From the NCBI GenBank assembly GCA_023053685.1, contig JALIGW010000016.1:2284501-2348500 (forward strand): DNA of 64,000 nucleotides, in the 5' to 3' direction. The position numbers and the translations under genes were made by a program. A model generated the notes under the pieces. It saw only the letters and a program-made list of their open reading frames with translations, did no database searches and had not been told where the DNA came from. Positions 23,822 through 35,046 of the stretch are shown here, piece after piece; position 1 is the stretch's first letter; each line of letters begins with the position of its first letter. This DNA comes from Diadophis punctatus similis (lineage: Eukaryota > Chordata > Lepidosauria > Squamata > Dipsadidae).

Positions 23822-24274
23822 ATAGAGGGAGGGAGGGAAGAAAGGAAGGAAAGGAAAGGAAAGGAAAGGAAAGGAAAGAGAAAGAAAAGGAAGGAATGAG
23901 AGGGAAGGAAATGGAAGGAGGAAGGAAGGGAGGGAGGGAGGAAAGGAGGGAGGGAGGAAAGAAAGTAGGAAGGAAAGAGGGAGGGAAATAAAAGGTGAAA
24001 AGGAGAGGGAGGAAGGAAAAGGAAGGGAAGGAGGAAGGGAAGGGAAGTAGGAAGGAAAAGGGGGGGAGGAAAGGGAAGGAAGGAAAGTAGGAAGGAAAAG
24101 GAGGGGGAAGGAAAGGGAAGGAGGGAAGGAAGGGAAAGAGACAGAAGGAAGGAAGGAAAGGAACGGAGGAAGGAAAAAGAGGGAAGGAAGGGAAGGGGAA
24201 GGGAAGTAGGAAGGAAAAAGGGAAGGAAAGGAAAGGAAAGGAAAGGAAAGGAAAGGAAAGGAAAGGAAAGGGAG
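23822..24274. repeat. 450-nt polypurine tract (GGAAA)n
   Basis: GGAAA/GGAAGG repeats, complementary in composition to the pyrimidine tract at 22246-22938 on the same strand and in the same element, so the transcript could fold between the two. Confidence 0.95.
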
Positions 24275-24637
24275 GCAGGCGAAGGCGGCAGAAACTCTGG
24301 TGGGCAACTGTTCCCGATCTCCCCCGCCATTGCTGCCCTCTTTCTGGACCAACTTTCCGGCCGCGGTGCCTCTTGGCCGAAGGAGCGGAAAAGAGGCAGC
24401 TGCGATTTCCCCACAAGGTCTCCCTCCTCCTCCTCCTCCCGCCCCCCCAACCCAACCCAACCCCCCAACCCAGCCCCTGCCCGCCCCCCCAATCCCGTGT
24501 CTTACAGATTTAACAGCTCCGTGTTTCTGTCGGCTAGTCTCTAGAGAAAAAAGCTTGCAAAATACAGAAATTCTTCTCGCTGCGAGTTGTTAATTGCTCA
24601 CCCTTGCGAGAAGAGTTTCTGTATTTTGCAAGCTTTC

Positions 24638-24758
24638 CAGGGGTCTCCAACCTTGGCAACTTTAAGACTTGGGGACTTCAACTCCCAGAATTCCTCAGCC
24701 AGCTTTGCTGGGAGTTGAAGTCCACAAGTCTTAAAGTTGCCAAGGTTGGAGACCAGTG
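24638..24758. mobile_element. hAT hairpin MITE inside the 3-kb element
   Basis: 121 bp with ends CAGGGGTCTCCAACC and GGTTGGAGACCAGTG and arms around GGACTTCAACTCCCAGAATT. No clear 8-bp duplication. It lies in the loop of a larger inverted repeat: AAGCTTGCAAAATACAGAAA (24551-) pairs with its complement ending at 24636, and TTAACAGCTCCGTG (24511-) pairs with CACGGAGCTGTTAA (24781-). Confidence 0.85.
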
Positions 24759-25737
24759 CAAAGAGACCAGACGACAAATACACGGAGCTGTTAAAAGTCC
24801 AGTAAGATGCCCATCTCATGGCCCGCCCAGTCCCTGCCGGGAAAAGAGTGGCGGGAAAAGCGGCAGCGGGCGATTGGGTGGCGGCACGGGGACAGGACCG
24901 GTGAACCACCTACCGCCCCCCTGGACCCTCTCACCGCCCCCCTGTCACCACTCTTACCTCTCACCGCCCCCCTAAGGGTTCCCACCGCCCCCCGGGGGGC
25001 AGTACCGCCCCCTTTGGGAACCACTGTTTTAGAACAATTATTGGATGATAATAATTTTATCATTTTTTATGTTAAAAGATGAATATAATTTGGCTGTTGC
25101 CACCCACTGGTAATATTAATAACTACAACATTTATTAATAACTCAATTTGGATCAGTGGATTTTTAGTTTAGGAGATACTTAATTTATGAGAGGTAATCA
25201 CTAAACCCTGTGAGATAAGAATCCGTATCTATATTTATTTATAAATACGTGTTATTGATGAATCAAGGTGATATGCAGACTGAATGGAATAAGGAATTGG
25301 AGATCCCCTTTTTTGTCTAAGCAATATAAAAATGTCTTTTAACAATATGAAAAATTTCACTTCATCTTAGATTATGCTTCATCAGAATAATATTTTTGTA
25401 CTCATTGGATCCTTTGTACCTGCATAAAAACTTGATGCACAAGAACATTAAGTTATTGAAGGTTTCATATCAATGTATTCATCTATAAATGTCCCAGAAA
25501 TAGAATGGCATCTAGTGGAGCAAATGGGATTTGCTAACTTTTATCATTGCTATAACATGTCTAAAACAAATAGATTTCTTAAACAGAACCTTGTAAGTTG
25601 AAAGCAATTTTTAGACTCATGCTGGAATTATATTCTTCTGACTGTAGGACAAAGTCTTCTAATCCTTCACAGATTTCATAAGAAACAACTCTATCATGAC
25701 AATCAGACATTTTATTCCTTTTTTTATGTATATAAAG

Positions 25738-25911
25738 ACGATTACGTTGGCACAGTTTCCAGATCTCTCACCAACTTAGCCATGCCCTAGGATCACTCCA
25801 GATCAGCAATCAGTCAGCTGCTCAGCTAAATCTGCTACAAAAATTTTCCCTGCTCCGTCTTACAGCAATTATGGAAAAATACTCCATGTCAAACAAGCAT
25901 GGTTGGACATG
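25738..25911 (+). CDS. STARD13: STARD13 exon: linker to RhoGAP
   Basis: After TATATAAAG the exon completes AG|A and encodes RLRWHSFQISHQ, a basic segment with a Ser in an Akt-type context, then NLLQKFSLLRLTAIMEKYS and MSNKHGWTW, and ends TG|G before GTAAGT. The helix LLQKFSLLRLTAIMEKY precedes the RhoGAP fold. 174 nt, phase kept. The acceptor has a purine-rich end (ATAAAG) but a strong T tract 10 nt upstream. Confidence 0.95.
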
Positions 25912-26487
25912 GTAAGTATGTTTTATAGTTTGAATGTTCTTTAGTAATAACACCTGAAAATACTCATAAATTGTTTTTTTTTTAAACAATAATTTATTAG
26001 TATAACTTTTGGCATGGAAAATCAGCTTAGCCAAAGGAGGTTTGTAATGATTGAGTCAAAGTTCAGGAAGAAAATGTTAAAGAATGGTTATTTTGCAACT
26101 TAATTCCTTTGAATTGACTTGAGGGTCATATTGGAAAGCATGTTTTGTACATACAGTATATACACATACATTAATTATCTAGGAGTGTTCTAGATTCCAA
26201 AAGAAAAAGTAACTTTCAAGCATGCGTGGTTGCTCACATCACAGCTGTCAACACCTCCTTAAATCAGCTAGTCTTTTCCTGCATCACACAGCTGATAGAT
26301 TAAGACCAAAAATGTATTAATACTAGCAGATAATAATTTAACTCATTATTGGCTTCTCTGTCACCTCTTTTGTTTCCATTGGATTGTACTTGTTTTATCT
26401 CCAGTGCCAGATAGGGATGCTATGAGTTGATTGATTATTAGATTTTTATCATATCAAATTGATTTATCTTTAGGATAAACATATATT

Positions 26488-26871
26488 CAGGTGTTCTTGA
26501 ATTACAATTGTTCGTTTAATGATGGTTTGAAGTTATGACAGCCTTGAAAAAAATGACTTATGACCATTCTTGAAGTTACAACCATCATACCACCATTGCA
26601 ACTGGTTCACATTTACAACAATTGCAGCACCTTGTGGTCACATGATTGTGATTTTTGATCACATGAGTCTTCCCAGCCGGCTTCCGACATGCAAACTCAA
26701 TTTGGGAAGCTGGGTTTGCTAATAACCAACAGACTCACTTAGTGACCATGTGTTTCATTTAATAACTATGATGTGTTACTTAATGTTTGCAATAAAAATA
26801 GTTGTTGACCTGCTTAACCACTGCATCACTTAGTGACCAAAATTTCAGTCCCAGTTGTGATCGTCAATCCA
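26488..26871 (-). mobile_element. CAGGTAGTCC-type inverted-repeat element
   Basis: Rich in TTAAGTGA / TCACTTA words with weak matching ends, the same family as 29220-29595, in reverse orientation: GTTCGTTTAATGATGGTT matches the complement of that copy's right end. No coding content. Confidence 0.6.
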
Positions 26872-26894
26872 GATATTTATATTTGCTAGTTAAA

Positions 26895-27083
26895 CTGAAG
26901 GCAGCAAACCTACTTAATACTCCTGCCTCCTATTTTCCCCATAACAACCCTGTGAGCTGGATTGGACCAAAATAGAATGATCAGCCCAAAGTCACCCAGC
27001 TAGTATTCATGCCTAAGGCAGGACTAGAACTCACAACTCTGCTGATTAATAGACCAGCACCTTAACCACGCCAAGAAACTGGC
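26895..27083 (-). mobile_element. MIR-like (CORE) SINE
   Basis: Complement contains AGCACCTTAACCAC-type head, CCTAAGGCAGGACTAGAACT, CCAAAGTCACCCAGCTAG and AACAACCCTGTGAGCTGGAT, the order of a MIR-type SINE read backwards. Confidence 0.7.
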
Positions 27084-27483
27084 ACTTTACTTTACAGCAA
27101 ATTGCTACAACATTCAGAACTTGAAATGGCCAGCATCTAAAGATTTTTTCTTCTATCAGTCTTCAATAAAATAATCTCATAAATAAATAAAAGAGTTTCC
27201 ATGAATTGATTCTTCATCTTATAAAGGAGGGAGTGTTTTTTGTCTCCAAGCATTGCCTATATTTGAATTTTAAACTGATGCTATCCAGGGAAATTCTGCT
27301 GAATTATTTTAGTGTCAATTCTCATTTGGACCCCAAAAAAAATCTGTCGCATGTTTCTGATATCATAACATTTTAATTATGCATTTCATTCAGTGCACTG
27401 CAAGAATAATTAGCAAGTGAATTATCAGTCAATCAGTTCCATTCCCATCTTTCCTTCCTCTCCTCATTTTGGTTGCTCTATAG

Positions 27484-27729
27484 CAGTGATGGCGAACCTT
27501 TTTAGTCCGGCATTTTTCCACACTTCCAGTTTGTCCGTTTTGTAGTTTTTTGCATTCCGGGGCTTCAGGGAGCTTCCCTGAACCCTCCGGAGTGCAAAAA
27601 ACAGCTCACCGGCAAACCGGAAGTGCTTTTTTCTGCATTTCCGGTTTGCCGGTGGGCAACGCTCGCGTGCCCTCCGCTATGGCTCCGCGTGCCACCTGTG
27701 GCACGCGTGCCATAGGTTTGCCACCACGG
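27484..27729. mobile_element. hAT MITE, GGCGAACC type
   Basis: 246 bp, ends CAGTGATGGCGAACCT and AGGTTTGCCACCACGG, perfect 8-bp duplication CTCTATAG with TA at the centre. GC-rich inside, with repeats of CCGGTTTGCCGG-like and GGCACGCGTGCC words. Confidence 0.9.
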
Positions 27730-28751
27730 CTCTATAGAGAAACAAAAGGTAAAAGCTGCATTCTTTTCAGTTAAGGTGCCTGTCTTTCTACAGCACTCAT
27801 AAACTTCCAATCATACATGAAGATCTCTGACCTGATTCAGTGTCCTAATTCAGTTTGAGTTCCTTAGTACGGATTCTGTTTATGCTCTGGGAAGCGAGAG
27901 AATTGGTTCAAAGCAACAAAATCCAGCTCATGCCTTAAATGAAATCTCACGTCTCGCACCAATCTCTTATCTCATGTCTTCAAGAGGCAAAGGCATTTGA
28001 TCCCAGAAAATTAATTGGGCATACACAATTTGGCAATGGGGATTATAGAGCGTAGGCTCTCTTTGTAACACATCTTCAGATTTGACGTACAAAATTCAGT
28101 ATTTGCTCTACTGTAGCATATTTCAGCTAAATAGCTTCACCGAGTTAACTGGCATTTAAGTAGGCCATGTGAAATGCTAAGGATTATTGCCCTCATTTTC
28201 CAGCCAAATGCAGGCAAAAGCAATAAAAGATATTTATCTCACAGCATAAAAAGTAATTCTAGAAGTCTAGCTGGATTCCTTTGTGTAAAGCTCTGTCAAC
28301 AGGAGAGAAAAAAAACCCCATCAATAAACATATGCAACATTTAATCAACACTACCTGAACTAATATTATGGGATTTTAATCAGCTGACTTGTATCTCTGT
28401 AGCTCCATTGCAAAAGAATATCACAAGATTATGCTAGCCAATAGCTGTACGATGTAGAGCTTCAGAGTAAGGTCTATAAAGAGAGGCATTCATTCATTTA
28501 AATCTAGAGGAAGGAAATGGAAAACACTGAATTCATTGCTGTGTTCAATATCATATATATAACTAGAACTGATGGTGTGCCATTTTGTAGTGTTTTTGGC
28601 AGAAATGAATGGTTTACATCTGTTAAACTAGAGGCAGACAATTGTCTGGGATGGTAGGGACATCCATGATTGGTGTGGCTGCATCTATTTCTGTAAAGAT
28701 ATATAGTATTAAAATATGCTACTATTACTAAATTTCCAGGATGCTCTACAT

Positions 28752-29074
28752 CAGTGGTAGAGCATCTCAAGGCCCACGGGCCAGATCCAGCCCACAGGGT
28801 GCTTAGATCTGGAAACAGTGGACTGGCCCAAGGTGCCTCTGCCAGCGAAAACGGACGAGCTCCGTTTTCGCTGGCAGAGGGTTGCAAGAGGCCGTCCGCA
28901 GCCGAAAACGGAGCTTGGGAGCCCATTTCCTCTGGCAGAACGCTCAGGCCACTACAAGTGCCCCCAACATGAGTGACGTTGAGCTGGCCATGCCCACCCT
29001 GGCCATGCCCCCCCATCCCGAGGTCAAACACAACCCTGATGCGGCCCTCAATGAAATTGAGTTTGACACCCCTG
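28752..29074. mobile_element. hAT MITE, GTGTCAAACTC type
   Basis: 323 bp, ends CAGTGGTAGAGC and GAGTTTGACACCCCTG, flanks CTCTACAT and CTCTACGT (8 bp, one change, TA centred). It holds a perfect 19-bp hairpin at 28837-28879. Confidence 0.85.
28837..28879. repeat. Perfect 19-bp inverted repeat, 5-nt loop
   Basis: CTCTGCCAGCGAAAACGGA, loop CGAGC, and the exact complement. It lies inside the hAT MITE, not at its ends. Confidence 0.95.
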
Positions 29075-29219
29075 CTCTACGTCATCCTACATGATGTACA
29101 TTAGCCTTTTCCTTTATTCCTGGGTAAGTCAGCATTCGTCCTAGCAAAGTATCTGGCTTTTATTTATAATGGAAATATATGGGGAAGATACAGCATTACT
29201 GATTTATTACAGGTAGTCT

Positions 29220-29595
29220 TCAACGTACCACCACAAATTTCCATTGCTAAGCAAAACAGTTCTTAAGTAAATTTTGTCCCATTTTATGACCTTTCTTGTC
29301 ACAGTTGTTAAGTGAATCACTACACTTGTTACGGTAGTAACATGGTTGTTAAGTGACTCTGGCTTCCCCACTGACTTTGCATGTCAGAAGCTTGGAAAAG
29401 GTGTTCACATGATCCCGGGATACTGCAACCATTATAAATACATGCCAGTTGCCAAGTGCCCGAATTTTGATCACATGACCATGAGGATGCTGCAAGGGTT
29501 GTTAAGTGTGAAAAACAATCATAAGTCAATTTTTTCACTGCTGTTGTAACTTTGAACAGTCGCTAAAGGAATGGTTGTAAGTCAAGGCCTACCTG
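29220..29595 (+). mobile_element. CAGGTAGTCC-type inverted-repeat element
   Basis: Left end CAGGTAGTCTTCAACGTACC and right end GTAAGTCAAGGCCTACCTG are imperfect inverted repeats. The interior repeats TTAAGTGAATCAC-type words. Five copies occur in the window; no duplication is clear at this one, so the mover is unknown. Confidence 0.65.
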
Positions 29596-30097
29596 GTGGT
29601 TGGTATTTTATTTTATACCAATTTCCAGTTTTAAAATTAAATGTTAAAAAAATAAAAGATTTTAAAAGTAAAAGTAAAATCACATTTAAGTTGACACATT
29701 CTCTAGTTAATAGTAGGAGTCACATTAGAGCAGATGATTTTTTTTTGTACTATTTGATTAGACATATTTACTAGTTGGACCTACATGGTAATTTTGACCA
29801 GTAACATCCCAAAACAAGATCTTTGTCATCATCTGCTTCTTTTTAAACTGGAGATGCTAGTACTAAATTTGAGATGTTCTCGATGCAAAGCATGGTATCT
29901 CTTGTCAAATATAGTTGTTTCATAAAATGAAGGCAAATTTCTCTGGATAGCACCAGTTTAAAATTCACATATAGGCAATGCTTGGAGACAAATGAGAAAT
30001 TGTTCTTTTAAATTCTTTTTCTAGCATGGCAGGAATAGATATTGGTAGCTCATCATCTCCATTTGAGCCCTCCCATACATCTCTTATTGTCTGTAGG

Positions 30098-30716
30098 CAG
30101 GGGTGGGTTCTAACTTACCTCGCTGCCGGTTTGCTTCCTCCCGCGCCATGTGGCCGCGCCTCGTGTGTGTGCGCGTGCTTTGTGCACACGCGCATGCGCA
30201 GTGGCAAAAAATAAAAAAAATTCCCCCCAAAAAAGCCAAAAACAAGATGGCAACCACATGCACAGTGCTGGAAACTCGGCTTCTGTGCATGTGCAGAAGA
30301 AAAAAAAACCGAAAAAAAATTCCAAAAAATAAATAATTCAAAAAAATTTTAAACCCTCCCCCAAAAGCCAAAAACAAGATGGCGACCGCATCACAGTGCC
30401 AGAAACTCGGCTTCTGCGCATGTGCAGAAGAAAAAAACCCGGAAAAAAATCCCCCCCCCCCAAAAAAAACAATTCGAAAATTTTTTAAACCCCCCCAAGC
30501 CAAAAACAAGATGGCGACAACATGCACAGTGCTGGAAACTCAACTTCTGCACATGTGCAAAAGAAAAAAAAACCAGAAAAAAATTCAAATAAATAAATAA
30601 ATAAGCCTCCACGGACCGGCACTGACCGAACTGGTTCTGTGATGTCATCGTGACGTCACCAGCGGGTCGCTACCAGTTCAGGTGAACCGGTCCAAACCGG
30701 GAGGAACCTACCTCTG
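30098..30716. mobile_element. hAT MITE, AACCCACC type, with internal tandem repeats
   Basis: 619 bp, ends CAGGGGTGGGTTC and GAGGAACCTACCTCTG, flanks TCTGTAGG and TCTGCAGG (one change). Inside are three tandem units of roughly 120-130 bp, each with ACAAGATGGC and CAGTGC...GAAACT and a CATGTGCAGAAG end. It also carries GCGCATGCGCA (30190-30200) and TGACGTCA (30651-30658). Confidence 0.88.
30651..30658. promoter_or_regulatory. CRE-like palindrome in MITE
   Basis: TGACGTCA, the full cAMP-response element bound by CREB/ATF. It lies in a transposon in an intron; activity is not shown by sequence. The sister copy at 51079 has TGATGTCATGATGACATCA at the same place, a mutated form. Confidence 0.35.
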
Positions 30717-30740
30717 TCTGCAGGTATTCTTAGCCTGACG

Positions 30741-30980
30741 GAGCCGAGGTGGCGCAGTGGTTAAAAGCAGCATTGCAACCTTCAGCTGATTGCTAGTTTA
30801 GCAGTTCAGCTGTTCAAATCTCACCAGGCTCAAGGTTGACTCAGCCTTCCATCCTTCCGAGGTGGGTAAAATGAGGACCCAGATTGTTGGGGGCAATATG
30901 CTGAACTCTGTAAACCGCTTAGAGAGGGCTGTAAAGCACTATGAAGCAGTATATAAGTCTAAGTGCTATTGCTATTGCTA
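30741..30980 (+). mobile_element. tRNA-derived squamate SINE (full length)
   Basis: GAGCCGAGGTGGCGCAGTGG (A-box region) and GTTCAAATCTC (B-box), then TGACTCAGCCTTCCATCCTT, AAACCGCTTAGAGAGGGCTG and a (GCTATT)n tail. Further copies are at 37915, 45978, 59991 and 61981. A Sauria/Squam-type SINE name is likely but from memory. Confidence 0.85.
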
Positions 30981-31400
30981 GCCTCTCCACAACTCCTGTG
31001 GTTTTGATAGCTCACAACTGTCCTTTTTCTGATAAAGTTTAGATTATATTTCTCATGAGGGCATGGGTGTTTGGCCACCTTTGTTATTAGAATAAGTGAA
31101 CCAGAGCACAAAATAACTCTGAAACTTTATTCAAAACACATCCTTTTAAGCTTCATCCAGGATTTACTATATTTTTACAAATGATAACTAAATCACGATA
31201 AATCATGCAATTTGAGATTATGGACATAGTGAGACACTTTGAGATAATTCATTATACATCCTTTCAAGTTTAATCTTCTGCCATTACTTACTGAATTTTA
31301 AGTTGTCACACATGTGCTGAAGAAGTGAATTGAATTAAATGGTGAATATGTTTAATTGCTACAAGCCATTATTGGTGAAAAAAATGAAATGTGTAAAGCA

Positions 31401-31554
31401 CAGAGGTCTTCAAACTTGGCAACTTTAAGACTTGTGGACTTCAACTCCCAGAATCCTCCAGCCAGTTATGTAGGTCCAACTAGTAAATGCTGGCTGGAGA
31501 ATTCTGGGAGTTGAAGTCCACAAGTCTTAAAGTTGCCAAGTTTGGGGACCCCTG
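31401..31554. mobile_element. hAT hairpin MITE
   Basis: 154 bp, ends CAGAGGTCTTCAAACTTGG and CCAAGTTTGGGGACCCCTG. GTGTAAAG occurs directly after the right end and, offset by the two bases CA, before the left end; it has TA at the centre like the other copies. Confidence 0.85.
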
Positions 31555-32111
31555 GTGTAAAGTGTAAAACCTGCATATATTTTAGGGATAAAATACTACT
31601 TTCCTGGAATTGCATAAAATAAGACAGAATAATAAATATCTAAAGATTCATAACTAGCAGTTTGTAACAAATACAAGCATCACGTACATCAGTTCCCAAA
31701 ATTACTTGTGCTCCAAATTTGTTCTAAACGTCCAATAATATCCCACCAGCATAAAAGGCATAGAGAAGAATTAAATTTATGAGCCAGAGCTATCTGATAT
31801 TTCATACATGTAAAGCATTTATAATCATGTGCTGTACATTCCAAAGCTAAATTAGATGATAAATAGGTCAATACATTTCACATATTTCTTTTAAGGGGGG
31901 AAAGTCTGTTACAAAGGTGATCAAAAGAGGGAATTTAACCATTTCTTCCAAGTCCACTGTGCTTTCCATGAATGTAGTTGTGGTTTCAAACTGAAGAGAA
32001 TTTTGAAAAGTTTTTCAATTGGCACTCCAGTGGTTCAGGGACTAAAACGCTCTTTATCCTTATCTTTCTGCCATAACTACAATTCTGTGAAAAAGTATTT
32101 ACTCCCTTATC

Positions 32112-32318
32112 TATGGAGATTCCCAGTCACTCAGGTCATGGTTGTCTCAAAGATGCTTTTTCAAAAGGCAAACTGGACCTTGTTTTTCCTTGAAGACATT
32201 TTGCTTCCAATCCAAGAAGCTTCTTCAGTTCTGATCCAAAGAAGCTTCTTGGATGAGAAGCGAATCGTCTTCAAGGAAAAACAAGGTCCAGTTGCCTTTT
32301 GAAAAAGCACGTTTGGGA
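32112..32318. mobile_element. Fold-back element with long flanking repeat
   Basis: 207 bp from TATGGAGATTCCCAG to GCACGTTTGGGA. Two arms of about 75 bp pair: GCAAACTGGACCTTGTTTTT with AAAAACAAGGTCCAGTTGCC. A 13-bp direct repeat TATTTACTCCCTT flanks it (32096-32108 and 32319-32331). Confidence 0.85.
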
Positions 32319-33515
32319 TATTTACTCCCTTTTGTATTGTCTGAATTTTAGCATATTTCTCCCACTGAATGTTATTAGAGCTTCATGTAAGTCCTGCTGA
32401 TCTAAAGAAGGAATGCAAGTGAACAGACAATCCCAAAGTTTAGTGCTTGTTTCATTTATTTCATAAACATCCAGTAGGCCGCATGCCAGCGTGAAAGAGT
32501 AATCACCCATGTACTTCCAGTCAGATCAATTAAAGGAATAACTAGGGCCAGGTGTGTCTGAGTACTACATTAATCAATCACAATTTACTTTGTGCAAGCC
32601 CTGCAATATATAAATGTCATGAACTTTGGACGTCCTCATCACACAAAAGCTCTAACCATATGGACTCCAGAGGCAAGTCATGCCCCATTCAGTATAATTG
32701 AGAAGGATATGTGTGTGTATAAAAAAAACAAAGGCATTGAAACCTATTAGCCAAGAAGAGATTGTCATTTTTTTCCCTAAAGTTTTGAATCTCTATTAAT
32801 CCATACTTTTGGAATGGCAACTGAGAATCTTCCAAGAATGGCTGCCCTGTCAAAAATCACTCTAAAACTCCAGGATAAAATTGTCTAGGGATTGCAAGTG
32901 GGTCACGCTAGAAAATGATCCCACATTTAAAAGCAAGTCTACAAGAGAATTGATAAAGAATAATTTCAACATTTTGGGGGTTTCCATCTTTAATTCTGGG
33001 GTAGATTTCTCCAGTGAGAATGGGGGGGCTTTCTCTTGGATTCATAACTTGTGCTCAAAGAGCAGGTGATAGTCATAAGTAGGGAGCCTTTGCACAGGTA
33101 CATTTTGTGTACCAATTGTACTCATTCCATACCCCAGACTGAAAAGGGTCCAGATACTCCACTTCATCTTTGCCCCTTTGAAGCAGTGAGCCAACTACCC
33201 TTCATCAACTCCCCCTAAAAGAGAGGGTTGAGACTGGACAAAAGTTGTCTAACACAGCTGGGTTAGGCTCTTGAGAAGAGAGCACATCACTGCCTCCTTC
33301 AAGGGAGGCAGTACTAACCCTTCCCTCAAAGAGGCATTAATCACCATTTGGACCCAGACACATGCCACTTCCCAGGAAGCTAACCAGGAGGGACATGAAT
33401 CCAGAAGACAGGTAGCTGAGTTTCCTCAAGATCAACTGGCTGAAATTTCTCTGAGATATCGGGATTCAGACAATAATCATATAAATAATTTGCATAAATA
33501 ATCATTGTTTTTAAG

Positions 33516-33675
33516 GTCTGTACCAAAGTTCATGAAGTGGATGAAGGTTCCAGATTACAAGGATAAGAACATATTTGGCGTTCCTTTAATAGTCCATGTG
33601 CAAAGAACAGGGCAACCCCTCCCACAGAGCATACAACAAGCCTTGCGCTATTTACGTAATAGTTGCCTGGATCAG
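33516..33675 (+). CDS. STARD13: STARD13 exon: RhoGAP domain start
   Basis: After TTTTTAAG (an AAG acceptor) the exon encodes (W)SVPKFMKWMKVPDYKDKN, then IFGVPLIVHVQRTGQPLPQS and IQQALRYLRNSCLDQ, ending in phase 0 before GTAGGT. FGVPL is the usual first strand/helix of RhoGAP domains. The Trp in KFMKWMKV replaces an Arg in the human proteins as I recall them. Confidence 0.97.
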
Positions 33676-34544
33676 GTAGGTTCTTCTTTTTTGGACTTTT
33701 ATTATTTTGATCTTATTTCTGTTGGGGATATTTAGCAGACCTGCAGTATAAAATATAAGATACCGGTATGTGATGGAAAGCATCGTATTTTGCCAACCCA
33801 CAGTGCTGTAGATAAATATTATAATGAAATGATACTGTACAAAGTCAGGAATGTGATCAATTTTAAGACGGTTAAATGTATTATTTACTGATTCTGTTGC
33901 TATCATACTCAAAATGGAGCTTCTTTATATCTAGAGAAAAAAAAAGGATTTTATAGACTAAAAAGAGCACTTCAGTAGGACATGCAAGCAGACTCAGAAT
34001 CAGTCTTGGGAGAAAATCACTATCTTCCCCCACCTCACAGCAAAATAGCGGTTCCCAACCTCCACTTCTATTAGTTTCCCTTCCCTCCCTATTTCCATCA
34101 TATGGGAAGGGATTCATAGCTAACATATCCAACCATTTCTGTCTGATTATTTTGTTTCGGTCTATTATACAGAAAATATGCTTAGAGTAGAAATGAGTTT
34201 TAAACCTTTGGAGAGCTAGAACACCTGGAGCATTAATTTTAAGAACTCAAAAATACTAAACATTTTGACAGGATTTAATTTATGTTCAAATAGCTGAAGA
34301 GTAGCCAGTAAGATTTTTTTGCTCTCTCATTTCACATATCTAATCCTTCTCTTCTTTTCCTTTTACATCTACTAATTGTGGTTATCTAACTTTCACCATG
34401 GGCTTCTTTTTCAATGGAAAATGTAACAGTTGTCTTGAATATGTAGAGTGGATCCATGCTTTTTCTTCACTTATAATTAATGGCGCTCAAGATCAGAAAC
34501 AAATGCTACAATAGATTTTTTCTAATTAAATAATAATAATAATA

Positions 34545-34950
34545 ACAACAACAAGAAGAAGAGTTGGAAGGGACCTTGGAGGTCTTCTAGTCCAATCCCC
34601 TGCTTAGGCAGGAAACCCTACACCACTTCAGACAAATGGTTATCCAACATCATCTTAAAAACTTCCAGTGTTGGAGCATTCACAACTTCTGGAGGCAAGC
34701 TGTTCCACTGATTAATTGTTCTAACTGTCAGGAAATTTCTCCTTAGTTCTAAGTTGCTTCTCTCCTTGATTAGTTTCCACCCATTGCTTCTTGTCCTGCC
34801 CTCAGGTGCTTTGGAGAATAGTTTGACTCCCTCTTCTTTGTGGCAACCCCTGAGATATTGGAACACTGCTATCATGTCTCCCCTAGTCCTTCTTTTCATT
34901 AAACTAGACATACCCAATTCCTGCAACTGTTCTTCATATGTTTTATTCAT
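34545..34950 (-). mobile_element. CR1 LINE 3' fragment
   Basis: Minus strand 34950-34618 is open and encodes YEEQLQELGMSSLMKRRTRG, DMIAVFQYLRG and LRRNFLTVRTINQWNSLPPE followed by VVNAPTLEVFK, the classic CR1 ORF2 C-terminus. The 3' UTR contains GGAAGGGACCTTGGAGGTC and CCAATCCCCTGCTTAGGCAG as on the + strand. 5' truncated. Confidence 0.92.
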
Positions 34951-34977
34951 TCATTCATTCATTCATTCATTCATTCT

Positions 34978-35044
<67 letters not shown>

Positions 35045-35046
35045 TT
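34939..35046. repeat. (ATTC)n and (TTTA)n array
   Basis: About nine ATTC units followed by about seventeen TTTA units at the truncated 5' side of the CR1 fragment. Confidence 0.95.

Larger units (their letters stand above)
22044..25026. mobile_element. 3-kb non-autonomous hAT element
   Basis: 2983 bp, ends CAGTGGTTCCCAAA and TTTGGGAACCACTG, perfect 8-bp duplication TTTTAGAA. Contents in order: CCGCCCCC-rich left end, pyrimidine tract (22246-22938), GC-rich unique stretch (22940-23820), purine tract (23822-24274), CpG-rich stretch (24280-24500), a nested palindrome with a hairpin MITE (24506-24810) and an ACCGCCCCCCT-type minisatellite (24905-25015). No transposase frame is present; the long open frames are translated simple repeats. 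Confidence 0.9.
19520..25737. other. STARD13 intron (6218 nt)
   Basis: GT-AG intron holding a MIR-like SINE (20155-20310), a hAT MITE with a nested LINE (20400-21217) and the 3-kb hAT element (22044-25026). Stretches 19520-20150, 21218-22043 and 25027-25737 are AT-rich with nothing recognisable. Confidence 0.85.
25912..33515. other. STARD13 intron (7604 nt)
   Basis: GT-AG intron with a TIR-type repeat (26488-26871), MIR-like SINE (26895-27083), four hAT MITEs (27484, 28752, 30098, 31401), a second TIR-type repeat (29220-29595), a SINE (30741-30980) and a fold-back element (32112-32318). About 33170-33480 resembles a diverged interspersed repeat of unknown class. Nothing recognised in 27730-28751 or 32332-33170. 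Confidence 0.8.
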
